Part shown: positions 11,126 to 21,554 of the stretch, piece by piece | Layout of the letters: each line of letters starts with the position of its first letter | Numbering within the stretch: position 1 is the stretch's first letter | Assembly: GCA_022376465.1 (NCBI GenBank) | Contig: JACDTU010000022.1 | Location: 310,001-374,000 of the forward strand | Source of the DNA: Cubamyces lactineus | Taxonomy: Eukaryota > Basidiomycota > Agaricomycetes > Polyporales > Polyporaceae | Reading direction: 5' to 3' | DNA length: 64,000 bases | Notes under the pieces: model-generated | Seen by the model: only the letters and a program-made list of their open reading frames with translations | The model's database searches: none | Told to the model about the DNA's origin: nothing | Position numbers and translations under genes: made by a program

Positions 11126-11928
11126 TTACGTCCTCCATGACAATAGCCAATCGTTGAAGAGCACCGCGATAGGATCGAACGTCGATCCTGAGATATGTGA
11201 TTTGGGGACCAGCGCGATGCGCTCCGGATTGAGCTTGTAGCATCTCGCAATCTTTTCCAGGACGGACGCGGCCCTCTCTACAGACTCCGCGCAGCAGACG
11301 ATCTCGAGCTTCTCCAACGACGTCGCCTTCTCTACACAGTCGAGCTGGTCGAACGCGAGGTTGATATGGTCCACGCGCGAGTACACGCGGCGCACGGTGC
11401 GGATGCCCGGCGCGGCGACGATCTGCTGGAGCTCGAGGTCCATCATGTACGTGTCCATCGACGTGAACTCGCGCAGGCTCGCGGAGCACGGGAGGTACCG
11501 CCAGTCGACCTTGCCGTGCACGGGCCCGAGGGTGAGCGCGCGCAGGCCCGCGGGGAGGACGTGTGCGAGCCGGAACCAGTCGCCCTGGTAGAGGTTGACG
11601 ATCGCGAGCGCGTGCAGGGACGCGCACCGGACGAGGATCTGGTGGACGAGCGTGATGGGCCATGCGGAGGAGCTGTAGGCGAGGTCGTTCTGGACGGTGC
11701 TGCTCGTCGGTCCGATCCAGAGCTTGCGGACGATGGATGTGGGCGGGGGGTAGACGGCGGTGCTGTCGGGATTTTCCATTTGTCCGTATGCGAAGCGTTC
11801 GATGGTCTTGGCGGATGAGAGGACGACGGTGTCGTATAACACCGGAAGGAGCCATAGACGGACGGTGCTGCAAAGGCAACAGAGTTTCGCGCCGGCGGCT
11901 TTGTCGCTCGCAGCTGCTAGTTCCAGGA
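11126..11928 (-). CDS. F-box/LRR-type protein, 5' exon(s) not resolved
   Basis: The open frame reads on the minus strand from an apparent splice acceptor at about 11929 to a stop at 11126-11128. It begins LELAAASDKAAGAKLCCLCS, then VLYDTVVLSSAKTIERFAY, and continues with leucine-rich segments (LRALTLGPVHGKVDWRYLPC, SLEKLEIVC). The 'small residues, then LYDTVVLSS' opening followed by irregular leucine-rich text is typical of the large basidiomycete F-box-like family, whose members are substrate adaptors for SCF ubiquitin ligases. The N-terminal F-box exon should lie upstream (11930-12110), but no convincing ATG-containing exon could be placed. The gene may be 5'-truncated. Confidence 0.55.
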
Positions 11929-11929
11929 C

Positions 11930-13746
11930 TGTCCATAGGCAACTGGTCAGCTATGATCGTGAAGGTGAGCGTCAACAAGATGTGGAGGTTCCTGAGCGAG
12001 GTCTAGAAGGACGTGAATATGTCCTAGTCGTCAGGCACGTTGTCCCTGGCACTAGCCCAGTGCGTAGTTGGCGCACATGCCGTGCCTCAGAGAGGTGAAC
12101 GATGCAGCCTCTGTGTCGCCGGCCCCATGTCCAGCACCAGTTACCCCGGGAGAGCCAGTACCAAACACCTAGCTAGCGCATCGGCGCCATAGGATGGCTG
12201 TTGAAAGTATGTAGAGAATAGGCTTACTCTGAAGAAAGGAGGTCGATCAAATTGGGTCAACAAATATGAGAAATTTCAGCTTACTGTTCGAATTACTTCC
12301 ACGGGCAGTGTGTGGTGTAAGGCGGGGCTGGAGGCCTCCGCGTGCTTATTGTCGACAATCAGCTCCATAACCATAGCGTATCTCGGTATGTTGCTAGGAT
12401 GCTGTTATGGGATGTCGGCTACGGAGAGGGTCGTGGTCGTAGTCGAGACAGAGACTTCAAATAGGGGGTATCGAGTAACCTGCCGCTTTGGCGGAGACGG
12501 GCGTCCAGAGCATGGGACCTGGAGATGGAACTAGCAGGTCGCCGTTTGCTATCGGAGCGCCCTCGCGCGTCCGGACCTTGCACTGGTTGTTCGCCATGTC
12601 AATGGAGTTTCGCGTGGTGCTTGCCTCGTACGGCCATCTTCGAGATGGTCAGGGTGGGCATGAGACAGCAGCGGATGATGAACGTTGAACAAGAAGCATC
12701 CGTTACGGCAACACATTGCATCCATACTCGCGATGGTCGATATTCCCATCGACTAATTTGGATCACAGTTTCACACTGGTGACTTGTCAGCATTGAGCTG
12801 TAGAGAAGCCCCATACATTGTTGCATGAGAGTGCGATATTCGATACTGTAGACCTTAAAGGGGATTCGGATGTATCCCTCTCAACACATTGATATTCAAC
12901 CTCAAATTCGACAAGTAGTATTGGTGCGAACTCTCCGGCGGAGTATCGGCGGACATCTTGCCAAAGCGCATCATCTGCAGGCGGTAGTATGAGTGTAAGT
13001 TTCCCCGCCATCTTCTCCACTCGAAGTCGATGTCTGTTGGCCGCCTACTTCTACCATACAGTCAGGATGGCATAGCTCTTGATAAATTTCTAGATCTTCC
13101 AGGGCCCGGACGGCGACGATACAGGCAACACGAGAACTTTGGTTCGATATGTATTGCCAACAAAGCTACCATACATACAGGGTTGTAAGGCACCTCGTAA
13201 GGTCGACACTCCTTGGCAAGTCGGAGGCAACCGAAATAAATGCCTCGTATCGTATACAAGTCGTTCTTCCCTTTATTAGCAACTCCCAGCCCGATAGAGA
13301 CAGTAGGTCGAGCCGGGAGTGAATAAGAAGGGTGAAAGAGGCAGAGTCAAATCCCAGAGAGACGCAGAGATACGACCATGCCAATGAGACTGAGCGTACA
13401 TTTGGCAAGTAAGACTAGCATTGAGTGAGTGGAACAGACGGAGTGAACGCGTTTGCTAGCTTGGCTGATTTTGTCATGTAGTGTTTAGGGCAGGCTCAAC
13501 GTAGCCGCCCAACGTTACTTCCGCTGCCGCTGCGTTGCCACAAGTTCCACAATCACAACATGTACATATGTGCCTTTCGTGTCCGAGGCCGTATCGCGAG
13601 CGATGGGCTGAAGTTCGTCGATAGGTGCAATGCACGAGCCAGTATGCATGGCAAGCACACTCACACCCTCCCACATCCGACGAATCGACGCTAGTGCGCT
13701 ACTAGTAGTACTTGGCGAGTAAGCATCACAGTGTGCCGTCCAAACG
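11930..13746. other. Gene-poor stretch, no gene supported
   Basis: About 1.8 kb. The left end may hold the missing first exon of the F-box-like gene. The rest has only short overlapping open frames on both strands with no recognisable protein sequence. Confidence 0.35.
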
Positions 13747-14250
13747 TCAGTCATCGTTATTTTCCGCGACGCTCGTCAGGGGAGAGACGGTCAGGCTTTC
13801 GACAGTCCTTTCGTACCACTCGACAGTCACATCGTTGACCTGGACGTCGTTTAGGATGTGAAGGATGTCGGGGGTGGCGTCGCGAACAGCCCTGGCGTTG
13901 GTGGTGTTGGGATGGACGGCAATCCACACAAGCACAGGCCAGAACGTTCCCTCGCCGTCCTCCACGACGATTCAGAAGCGGGCCGTCTTCAGCGCCGAGT
14001 ACTGACCGTGGGCCTTCATTGACTCTAGGATGGCAGGATCTGGGGAGCGACGGTATCCCACACCTCGTTGAGTTGCGTACCGAAGACATCGTAGGCAGCC
14101 CACACTGACCGACGCCCAGACATCACAGCGGTCAAAGCACTCACTTGCCTTCCACGATTGGGCGACGCGTTTGAGCTCTGCGGTGAGTGAATCGAGATCT
14201 TCGCTTGGAGTGCTGACGATTGATATCCCGAAGAACGCGAGCACCAATGA
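13747..14250 (-). pseudogene. Decayed gene of a basidiomycete-type hypothetical family
   Basis: Minus-strand frames carry protein-like pieces in order: SEDLDSLTAELKRVAQSWKA, then in another frame VWAAYDVFGTQLNEVWDTVA with PQILPS and a stop, then back to LESMKAHGQYSALKTARF and a stop. These are followed by EDGEGTFWPVLVWIAVHPNT with the continuation ending TVEWYERTVESL. The fragments look collinear but are broken by a frame change near 14045 and stops near 13970. The last piece resembles recurrent Agaricomycete hypothetical proteins of the PV(I/L)W-I-x-V-x-P type; this is recall, not a search. No intact start was found. A multi-intron gene could mimic some of the breaks. Confidence 0.5.
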
Positions 14251-14632
14251 CGTTACTCGTAGTCATTCACAAGATGAAAGCTCGTAGAGGTGCGAGACAG
14301 TACTGCCTACTCGACTTGGACTTGCCGTGTGCGACCGCTCCAACTGCAATCTAGTACTTAAAGTCCTGCAAAAGTCATATTGATACATCGACTAACTGTG
14401 ATATCTAGGCATCCCGGGATACATCACCCATCAATCCATTGGTGTCGCTGTCTGTCGTGTTCAGTACGAATATGTCTGTCGATGCACATGGATCTACTTC
14501 CACAGTCAAGTTTGCGATGTCCTACCTGTCTCACTGCCATATTCAAATAGATGGGTCATACTTGACGAACCTACCCCTCTCTTGCTGCTAGTCGAGCCTT
14601 ACCCGGCGACCGTAACTGAGACCGACACTCTC
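14251..14632. other. Upstream region of array copy 1
   Basis: No coding sequence seen. The motif ctagtcgagc about 40 bp before the copy-1 start also occurs about 110 bp before the start of copy 3 (actagtcgagc near 19394), a possible conserved promoter or leader element of the array. Confidence 0.3.
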
Positions 14633-16113
14633 ATGGGATCACCTACCTCAAACGCAGTTCCTACCATGCTACTGATTACCCTCTTGGCAGCATGTATCTC
14701 GGGTGCCGACGCGGGCGTGAACCGGACCATCGACGATCAGAAGGGAGACAGCGTCACAGGCGTTGTCCCCCTCTTCCTCCCCGCCGGCACCTGGAATATC
14801 GGCCAGACGTGCACTTCCTGTAACATCCAGTCGGGCCGCCCAATTGACCCAGGACAGGTTTTCGACGGGACATGGCACGATTTGACGCACTTCGGTAACG
14901 GCAATTCCGGCATGGTTCAAGTCAGCTTCACCGGGCACGCGGTATACGTCTACAATATGATCATGAACGTCCTCGTCTCTGGGGCCTACACGTCGACAAA
15001 TCTCACTTTCCTCATCGACAGCGACTACGTGGGCAGCTACGTGCACAGCCCCACCAGCAACGACAGCACGCCCGCAGTGTTCTACCAGACGCTCGTATAC
15101 AGCAACGATACACTTGAGCAGGGAGAACACACCCTGCAGATGATGGCTTCTGGCGATACAACATCGCTGATCTTGTTCGACTACATCATGTACACAACAG
15201 TCGAGGACGACGAGTCTCAAGCAATTCCAAGTCGGCCATTCGGTTCGTCTGTGTCTCCTTCGCCAAGATGACAGGCTCTGACGGATATACCCCCACATTC
15301 AGGCTCGCAATTGCAGCCTCCACAATCCTCAGATGAATCCTCGGCATCGCACCAGCCAGATACACACACTGCCGAGATCGGGGCCATTGTGGGGGGCATT
15401 GCCGCTGGCGTGGCATCTGTAGCTTGTTTGCTCTACCTCTTGCACCGGTGCCGCATTCGCCGCCACCAAGGCGAACGAGTCTGCGCTGAACCGCAACCGG
15501 AGCCTCATGATCTGAGTTACCAAGCCAGAGGTGGGCTCCAAGGCAGACCAAACTTATGTCCGCTGATTGTCTTCCTTGTGATAGATCCGACTGGGACGCC
15601 TCTTATGCCCGATAAAGAGCCCTCGCTCCTTAGTATTACAGGTGAGTAGTGTCCGTCTACCAGGAATCATATGAATTTACGAATAAACAAGACCGTGAAG
15701 ATGCGTTATGGGCGTCGCCTCCTACAGAGCCACTTCCCGGGTCTCAGCCTGGAGGAACAGCGCGGGTCGCACCACAACCGGAGCGATTAGCCCTGCTGGC
15801 TCAACACATCACGACCTTGCAGGCGCAGGTTAGCAAGATACATTCTTTGCGTACGGAGGAGAGGAGAAGCGGATGCGAGGAGAAGCGGATGCGAGGAGAA
15901 GCGGATGCGATTCTATACAGTGTGGAGGAGCATCAGCGACCGAAACGAGTCCGTCAGCTATGCTTGTGGCGCTGCGGGAAGAAATGGCGGACTTGCGCGC
16001 GGAGCTCAGGGAGCAGCACTACAGCAACCTCCCGCACGGGATTCCTCCTTCGTACGATGCTTGAAGAGCTGCATATTGATGGATGTATGGTGTCGGGATG
16101 GCAAGCGAATTGA
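14633..16113 (+). CDS. Array copy 1: secreted-domain/single-helix receptor-like protein, tail frameshifted
   Basis: Signal peptide MGSPTSNAVPTMLLITLLAA is followed by an ectodomain of ~185 residues (VNRTIDDQKGDSVTG, WNIGQTCTSC, DGTWHD, FTGHAVYVYN, LFDYIMYTT), likely a galactose-binding-like beta-sandwich with a CxxC. An in-frame TGA at 15269-15271 is best explained by an intron 15251-15316, which keeps phase. The helix (IGAIVGGIAAGVASVACLLYL) lies in the next exon, and further exons are 15317-15530, 15585-15641 and 15692-16113. The tail starts as in the paralogues (ERLALLAQHITTLQAQV). It then changes frame in a triplicated 16-bp repeat, so the conserved coiled coil and PPSY end are read out of frame and translation stops at 16113. 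In the other frame the intact end ...GIPPSYDA stops at 16064. Function unknown; plasma membrane expected. Confidence 0.8.
15861..15908 (+). repeat. Perfect 16-bp tandem repeat, three units
   Basis: The unit gaggagaagcggatgc occurs three times without a mismatch at 15861, 15877 and 15893. Copy 2 of the array has a single equivalent (gaggaaaagcgggcgt). With one unit the frame runs through to the conserved tail; the two extra units add 32 nt and shift it. Confidence 0.95.
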
Positions 16114-17309
16114 TATACATGGGGTCCCGGTCAGAGGTGTTTGTATGCGAGTGGCCATCGTACAAGATGATCGTAGAGAGCGTTAGAGCATTGAGCGCTT
16201 GATTACCGTGCCTCTAGCGCTTTAGCGCTGAGCGCCCGATTTCTCCATTGAACTCGAATCCCTCCATCATATCTCAACCACGATTAAGAGCCACGCTGGA
16301 GTACAACTCAGGACGAAGACACGCACACTGGCATGCACAATCGCGGCCGCAATCCTATGTTCCGAGTCCAACTCCTTTCCTGACCGCGCAAGTTGTCACG
16401 GGCCCATGGCCACGTCTCTCTCACTCAAGGTCGCAAGGTTTGTACCTGCTGCATGAGGTGAACAGTGAGTTATCAGCGGTGCACAACGAGTCCAGCTGTC
16501 CTGCCGCCTGCGGCCGCTTCTCCTGGTGACTTCCTGCGTCTTTTTGCATATCCCCACGACCCGAGACGGCTCCTCAAGAGTTCAAATCGGGCCTGGGACG
16601 TGCTGCGACTGCATCGTGCGAGAGTTCAACAGGACCCCGAGCTCATGGCCCGAAACAGCCAGGACGCTGCGCGTAGGAGACAACCGGACCCCATATGCGC
16701 AAGAGTACTGCGTGCAGAGATGGGCATCTGATCCCGTCGTATAGACCACGCGCCTGGGACGGCTGCGACATGTTGCTCGAGAGTCAGGAGATGTCATGCT
16801 TTGGCGGAAGCACTCACTTACTTGTTTTGTAGCTCAGCGATACGTTGAACCTAGAAGTGAGTGAATTCTAAGTATCTTGCCTTGTAGAACCAGCAATGAA
16901 TATCTCCAAAGGTACGCGCACTCTTTGCGTGACTCGCGGGCTATCATGAGATGAGGCTAACAGAGATGTGAAGCGAAATTGTCCGCTCGACTCGGGCGGC
17001 AGGCGAAGCTATCCCGTACGGCGAGTCTGGTGCACCGGATCTTAGAAAAGCACAAGGTACTTATTCTCGATATGCTGGTGAGATGTGGCATCCAGGCATC
17101 CCAGAATCCATTCACCATCGACGTATTGAAATCGCCATCTGTCACCGAAGACATAAATCTGTTGATGGATGCATACGGAACTGCTTCTATCGCAAAGTTC
17201 GCGGCGTAACTGTATCGCTGAAACGGAGCTAATATAGGTGGTTCCCACTCGACTCCTTGTGCTCATGTGTCAAGCTCTGGCTGATGAGCGACCCTGAATC
17301 GGAACGGTC
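16114..17309. other. Spacer between array copies 1 and 2
   Basis: About 1.2 kb. An open frame near 16979-17209 ends ...INLLMDAYGTASIAKFAA but has no ATG and no recognised domain. It may be a remnant of an exon, but nothing firm can be said. The rest shows no protein-like sequence. Confidence 0.35.
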
Positions 17310-18350
17310 ATGGGCCCGACCACCTCCACCGTCCTTCTCAGCCCCAGTACGCCCTTTCTCGCCTTGTTCATAGCATGCGTTGCAGTCGCCGGCGTGGACG
17401 TCAACCGCACCATCGACGACCAGAAGGGAGACAGCATCACAGGTGTCGCACCCCTCTTCCTACCCACCGATCTCTGGAACATTGGCCAGACATGCACCTC
17501 CTGTGTCATTCGCGCGGGAAGCCCAATTGACCCTGGTCAGGTATTCGACGGAACGTGGCACGATGCGACACACTACGGTGACGACGATCCCGATCGTATC
17601 GTCCAAGTCAGTTTTACTGGGCACGCGATATACGTCTACCATACGATCATGAATATTCTCGTCCCTGGAGCCTCGACGAGAACGAATCTCACATTCCTCA
17701 TTGACAGCAACTTCGTGGGTAATTACTTGCATAACCCGACCAGCAACGACAGCACGCCCGCAGTGTTTTACCAGATGCTCGTCTACAGCAACGATGCGTT
17801 GGAACAGGGAGAACACACCCTCCAAGTTGTCGCGTCTGGCGATTCAGCAGTGCTGATTCTGTTCGACTACGTCATGTACACAACAGTCGAGGATGAGCCA
17901 GAACCACCTTTCTCGTCTCAGTCACCTCCGCATGCGTCATCACCGAACAATCCACCCTCACGGACACCATCCCAGTCTCCTCCGAGCTCTTCTTCCCAGC
18001 CTCCCACCCACTCCGACTCTGAACCACCTTCTACGACGCTGGCCACGACTGCTTTGGCACATTCCTCTAGCGGAGTACTGTCCTCTTTCCTGTCCTCTCA
18101 GCCCGGATCGTCCGACGTGTCTCCTTTCCTGCCAGTGGGGTCAATAGCGTCGACGAACACTCCGCTTGCACGGACTTCACAGTCGCAATCGCAACCGTCG
18201 CAACCGTTAGGTGTGTCCTCGACATCACAACACCACCGGGATATCCCTATTGGGAGCATTGTGGGCAGCACGATCGGTGGGGTGGCGTTCGTCGCTTGCC
18301 TCCTCTACGTTGTCTATCGTTTTCATGTTCGCCGCCGGCAGACCGGCTAG
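17310..18350 (+). CDS. Array copy 2: receptor-like protein, cut at an in-frame TAG just after the helix
   Basis: A single continuous exon codes 346 residues: an N-terminal signal region (FLALFIACVAVAGV), the ectodomain (VNRTIDDQKGDSITG, WNIGQTCTSC, DGTWHDATHYG, FTGHAIYVY, LFDYVMYTT), a Ser/Pro/Thr-rich stalk of ~115 residues, the helix (IGSIVGSTIGGVAFVACLLYV) and a short basic stretch RFHVRRRQTG. It then stops at TAG 18348-18350. In copy 1 the aligned position is an Arg codon (HQGERVCAE against RQTG-stop-VGAE). Read past the TAG, the frame and the downstream exon phases stay perfect to the usual tail, so a single codon separates this protein from a full-length one. As it stands it is a tail-less membrane protein. 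Confidence 0.8.
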   Translation: MGPTTSTVLLSPSTPFLALFIACVAVAGVDVNRTIDDQKGDSITGVAPLFLPTDLWNIGQTCTSCVIRAGSPIDPGQVFDGTWHDATHYGDDDPDRIVQVSFTGHAIYVYHTIMNILVPGASTRTNLTFLIDSNFVGNYLHNPTSNDSTPAVFYQMLVYSNDALEQGEHTLQVVASGDSAVLILFDYVMYTTVEDEPEPPFSSQSPPHASSPNNPPSRTPSQSPPSSSSQPPTHSDSEPPSTTLATTALAHSSSGVLSSFLSSQPGSSDVSPFLPVGSIASTNTPLARTSQSQSQPSQPLGVSSTSQHHRDIPIGSIVGSTIGGVAFVACLLYVVYRFHVRRRQTG

Positions 18351-18887
18351 GTCGGCGCTGAGTCACAGCCTGTACCACAGCAGATCATGGGCGAAGGTGC
18401 GTTCGAAAAGCGACTCACTCTTACATCCGTTTCACTTACTTCTATGTGATAGATGCGCCGGTGAGCTTGCCTAGAAAAGAGCCCCTGCCTCTTGGTGCTG
18501 CCGGTGAGTAGTGCAAATACAAACCAAGAAGCATCTGAACTCACACAATCTCAAGAACGTGCGCAGGTATCATGGAGGACATCCTTCGTAGGAACCCACT
18601 CTGAGCCCGAGCCTAGAGCAACATCGCCGGGCGTACCACAAGCAGAGCGGCTCGCACTGCTGGCTCAGCATATCCAGACACTACAGGCACAAGTTGACGA
18701 GATGCGTTCTCTGCGCATGGAGGAGAGGAAAAGCGGGCGTGATTCGTCGCAAGCGTCAACAACGGAAACGGGTCTTTCAGCTATGCTTATGGCGCTGCGG
18801 GAAGAAATGGCGAACTTGCGCGCGGAGCTCAGGGAGCAGCAATACAATTACCCCTCGCACGGTATCCCTCCTTCGTACGATTCTTGA
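18351..18887 (+). pseudogene. Untranslated remainder of array copy 2: intact coiled-coil/PPSY tail exons
   Basis: Behind the TAG, coding sequence continues to 18396. Further exons lie at 18453-18503 and 18556-18887 with proper GT-AG borders and matching phases. They encode the coiled-coil region (ERLALLAQHIQTLQAQVDEM), a block LSAMLMALREEMANLRAEL and the end HGIPPSYDS. No other lesion is present, so the loss of the tail is either recent or the tail is still reached by an unseen route such as alternative splicing or readthrough. Confidence 0.75.
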
Positions 18888-19503
18888 GTAGTTACGCTTT
18901 GATGGGCGTATGGCGCTGGGACGGTAGGAAAAGTTGTTGTGTAGCTTATGCAAATTAGAGCTATCTGTATAATAATGCAGCGCAGAGTCCGCCGTACAAG
19001 TGTCATGATCATGAGCAGCGCTTCGTATACTCGCATGGCGCTTAAGCTTAATTGCTTTCAACACTTGCCGCTCGATGGCCATTTGCTCGTACTTGACACA
19101 CCACCTATTGGTACTCTCGCCAGAATCATCATCTTGTGTTTAACTCTCGATGTTTATAATGACTCTACTGGTATGCTCTATCTGCGGCACGACGTCGCTC
19201 TGTGATCGTGCCGTATCGCGGAGTTAGTCGAATCTGTGGCATCTATCACAAACCTGAGGTACGTTCTCATCTCACGCAGACCGGAACTTACCAGTCTTTG
19301 TGAAGTTCTTAGGTCCGTAGGCTATGCCAAATCTCATTGATGCGGGATGTGACCTTCCCCCCAAACCCGAGGCGCTATTGAGTCTCATATTTACTAGTCG
19401 AGCTTGACGACGACAACGTTGCTCTATCCTTCTCTATCCCTTCTGTCCAGCATCGCTCTCTCCATCCCTTGCCCGTTCATATTGGTTCGACGTCCGAGTT
19501 GTT
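18888..19503. other. Spacer between array copies 2 and 3
   Basis: No protein-like frame. Contains the 3' end of copy 2 and the promoter of copy 3, including the shared ctagtcgagc-type motif near 19394 and pyrimidine-rich sequence (ctctatccctt) upstream of the start. Confidence 0.35.
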
Positions 19504-20822
19504 ATGGGCACAATTGCGACCGCCGCGCGCTGTCTATTTTTCCTTGCCTGTATCGCAGCCCACGTTGCCGCTGTGAACGTGAACCGGACCGTCGACGACC
19601 AGAAGGGAGACAGCACTACAGGTGTCGCACCCCTCTTCCTACCCACCGACCTCTGGAACATTGGCCAGACATGCACCTCCTGTGTCATTCGCGCGGGAAG
19701 CCCAATTGACCCTGGTCAGGTATTCGACGGAACGTGGCACGATGCGACACACTACGGTGACGACGATCCCGATCGTATCATTCAGGTCAGCTTCACTGGG
19801 CACGCGGTATACGTCTACCATACAATCATCAACACTCTCGTCTCTAGGGCGTCGACGAGGACAAATCTCACTTTCCTCGTCGACAGCGAGTACGTGGGTA
19901 ATTACTTGCATAGCCCGACTAGCAGCGACAACACGCCCGCGGTGCTCTACCAGATGCTCGTCTATAGCAACGATGCGCTGGAGCAAGGGGATCACACTCT
20001 TCAGATCGTTGCGTCTGGCAATACTACAACGCTAATACTATTTGACTACATCATCTACACGACCACCGAGGCCGACGACTCTACCACCCCCATGCAGCCA
20101 TATATCGCATCAACGTCTCTACCGAGCTCGTCCGTCTCAGCAAGTGTATCACCTACGTTACCTCCAGCAAGTGTCCATACTGCTGCAGGGGCCATAGGTG
20201 GCGCGACAGCCGGGATCGTCAGTGTTATGATAATTGCCTGTCTCCTTTGGGCCTTCTGCTTACGGCGCACCGACTATCGTCCCATCGGATGGGCGTGCAC
20301 CGCATCCCAGCCACGCTCCAAACTCATCAAGGACGAAGACGTACGCAAAGGTGGCCACGCTGCTGTCTTGAGTCCAACTCCGTTCACCGGACGTGTTGAA
20401 TATCCTGGACCGACTACGTCCGGTAAGGTGGCCCTGCCACATAGCGTTCCCGGTGAGTATTGACCCTATGCTCCACGACTCAATGATTTGTACTAATCGA
20501 AGCTCCGATAGAACGTGCGCAACATTCATATGCAGAATCATCCATCGACCCGCTCTCCTCGCGGCTGAACATGACGTACACGGAGCGCTCGATGCTCTTG
20601 ACTCGACAGATGCGGGCGTTCCAGGCCGAGCTCGACGACCTCCGTTACGCACGTACGGAGATGGCGAAGAGCGAGTTTGGCTCGTCTCTCCCATCAACGG
20701 AAGAAGAGAGCCTATCAGCAATGCTCATGGCACTGCGAGACGAGATGTCGGCCTTGCGCGAGGCGATCGGGGAGCAGCACTCTGTGACGTATGGCTCGCA
20801 TGGCCGGCCTCCTTCGTACTGA
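19504..20822 (+). CDS. Array copy 3: intact receptor-like protein with PPSY C-terminus
   Basis: Two exons, 19504-20452 and 20512-20822, give 419 residues with no lesion. The order is signal peptide (MGTIATAARCLFFLACIAA), ectodomain (VNRTVDDQKGDSTTG, WNIGQTCTSC, DGTWHDATHYG, FTGHAVYVY, LFDYIIYTT), a short Ser/Thr/Pro stalk, the helix (IGGATAGIVSVMIIACLLWAF) and a cytoplasmic linker of ~75 residues. Then comes a predicted coiled coil (RSMLLTRQMRAFQAELDDLR, ESLSAMLMALRDEMSALRE) and the terminus HGRPPSY. The last four residues fit a PPxY motif, known to bind WW domains such as those of Nedd4/Rsp5 ubiquitin ligases. Ligand and partners are unknown. This is a good reference copy for exon structure. 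Confidence 0.88.
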
Positions 20823-21554
20823 TCTACTGACCATATATCATGCTGCCTGATGTTGCGAACTGACGAGTTGTTCGGTAGGTAATGTAATGGTTTTGATTCG
20901 TGTGCTGCGCGCTGACTGCAGCCTCCAGATTTCCTGAGCGTCATCCGCATCTGAGACGACTTTGTATCGTCTGGGAAGAATCGTCGTGTCGTACTACAGT
21001 CAGTTGCCTTGTGGATCGTGATACACTCACTCTTTCTCCGCAAAGATCCGCCTATGCTGCCGTACGAGCGTGCGACAGCCGACACCGCCACCGCTGTAGT
21101 ATGCAATAATCAGTATCAGACGGTCTCCGAGTTGAACTGCCTACCGTGTAGGAAGTGTGCTGGTGGCTCTGTCTCTAGATTCCGATGCCTGAGGTACGCT
21201 AGAACGCTCATACGGAGCTGTGGTCAGATAGCATCAACTGCGGTCGGCCGGTCCTACGTCGCATTCGACCTGTCATAAGTTGTTTAGGTGAGAGGATCAG
21301 TTGTGGTATAGCCCATGATACATTGTACTGGAGCAATGTGAGTACATGCGTTACTTCAGCTATCTGTCATATTGACCTAAAACCACATTCTCAGGCCCTG
21401 CGTTTGGCTAACGCCGCGGCACTCCCGTCGTTGCTATGTTGTGCATGTGCAAGTTCTTCAAGAGGCGTCTTTGCCTTCAACGCATGTGCGTACTCTCCCT
21501 CTTACAGCATACCTGCGAGCTAGCCCTCTGACTTCAAACTACCCTGAAACCAGA
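20823..21554. other. Spacer between array copies 3 and 4
   Basis: About 730 bp without a supported gene. The last part is the promoter of copy 4. A long in-frame upstream extension of copy 4 is open from 21441, but the signal peptide only makes sense from the ATG at 21555. Confidence 0.35.

Noticed and set aside
16979..17209. A 76-codon open frame in the spacer between array copies 1 and 2
   Set aside because: It has no ATG and no recognised domain; kept only as a remark in the spacer entry.
21441..21554. An N-terminal extension of array copy 4
   Set aside because: The extra residues would place the signal peptide internally; the ATG at 21555 starts it directly.
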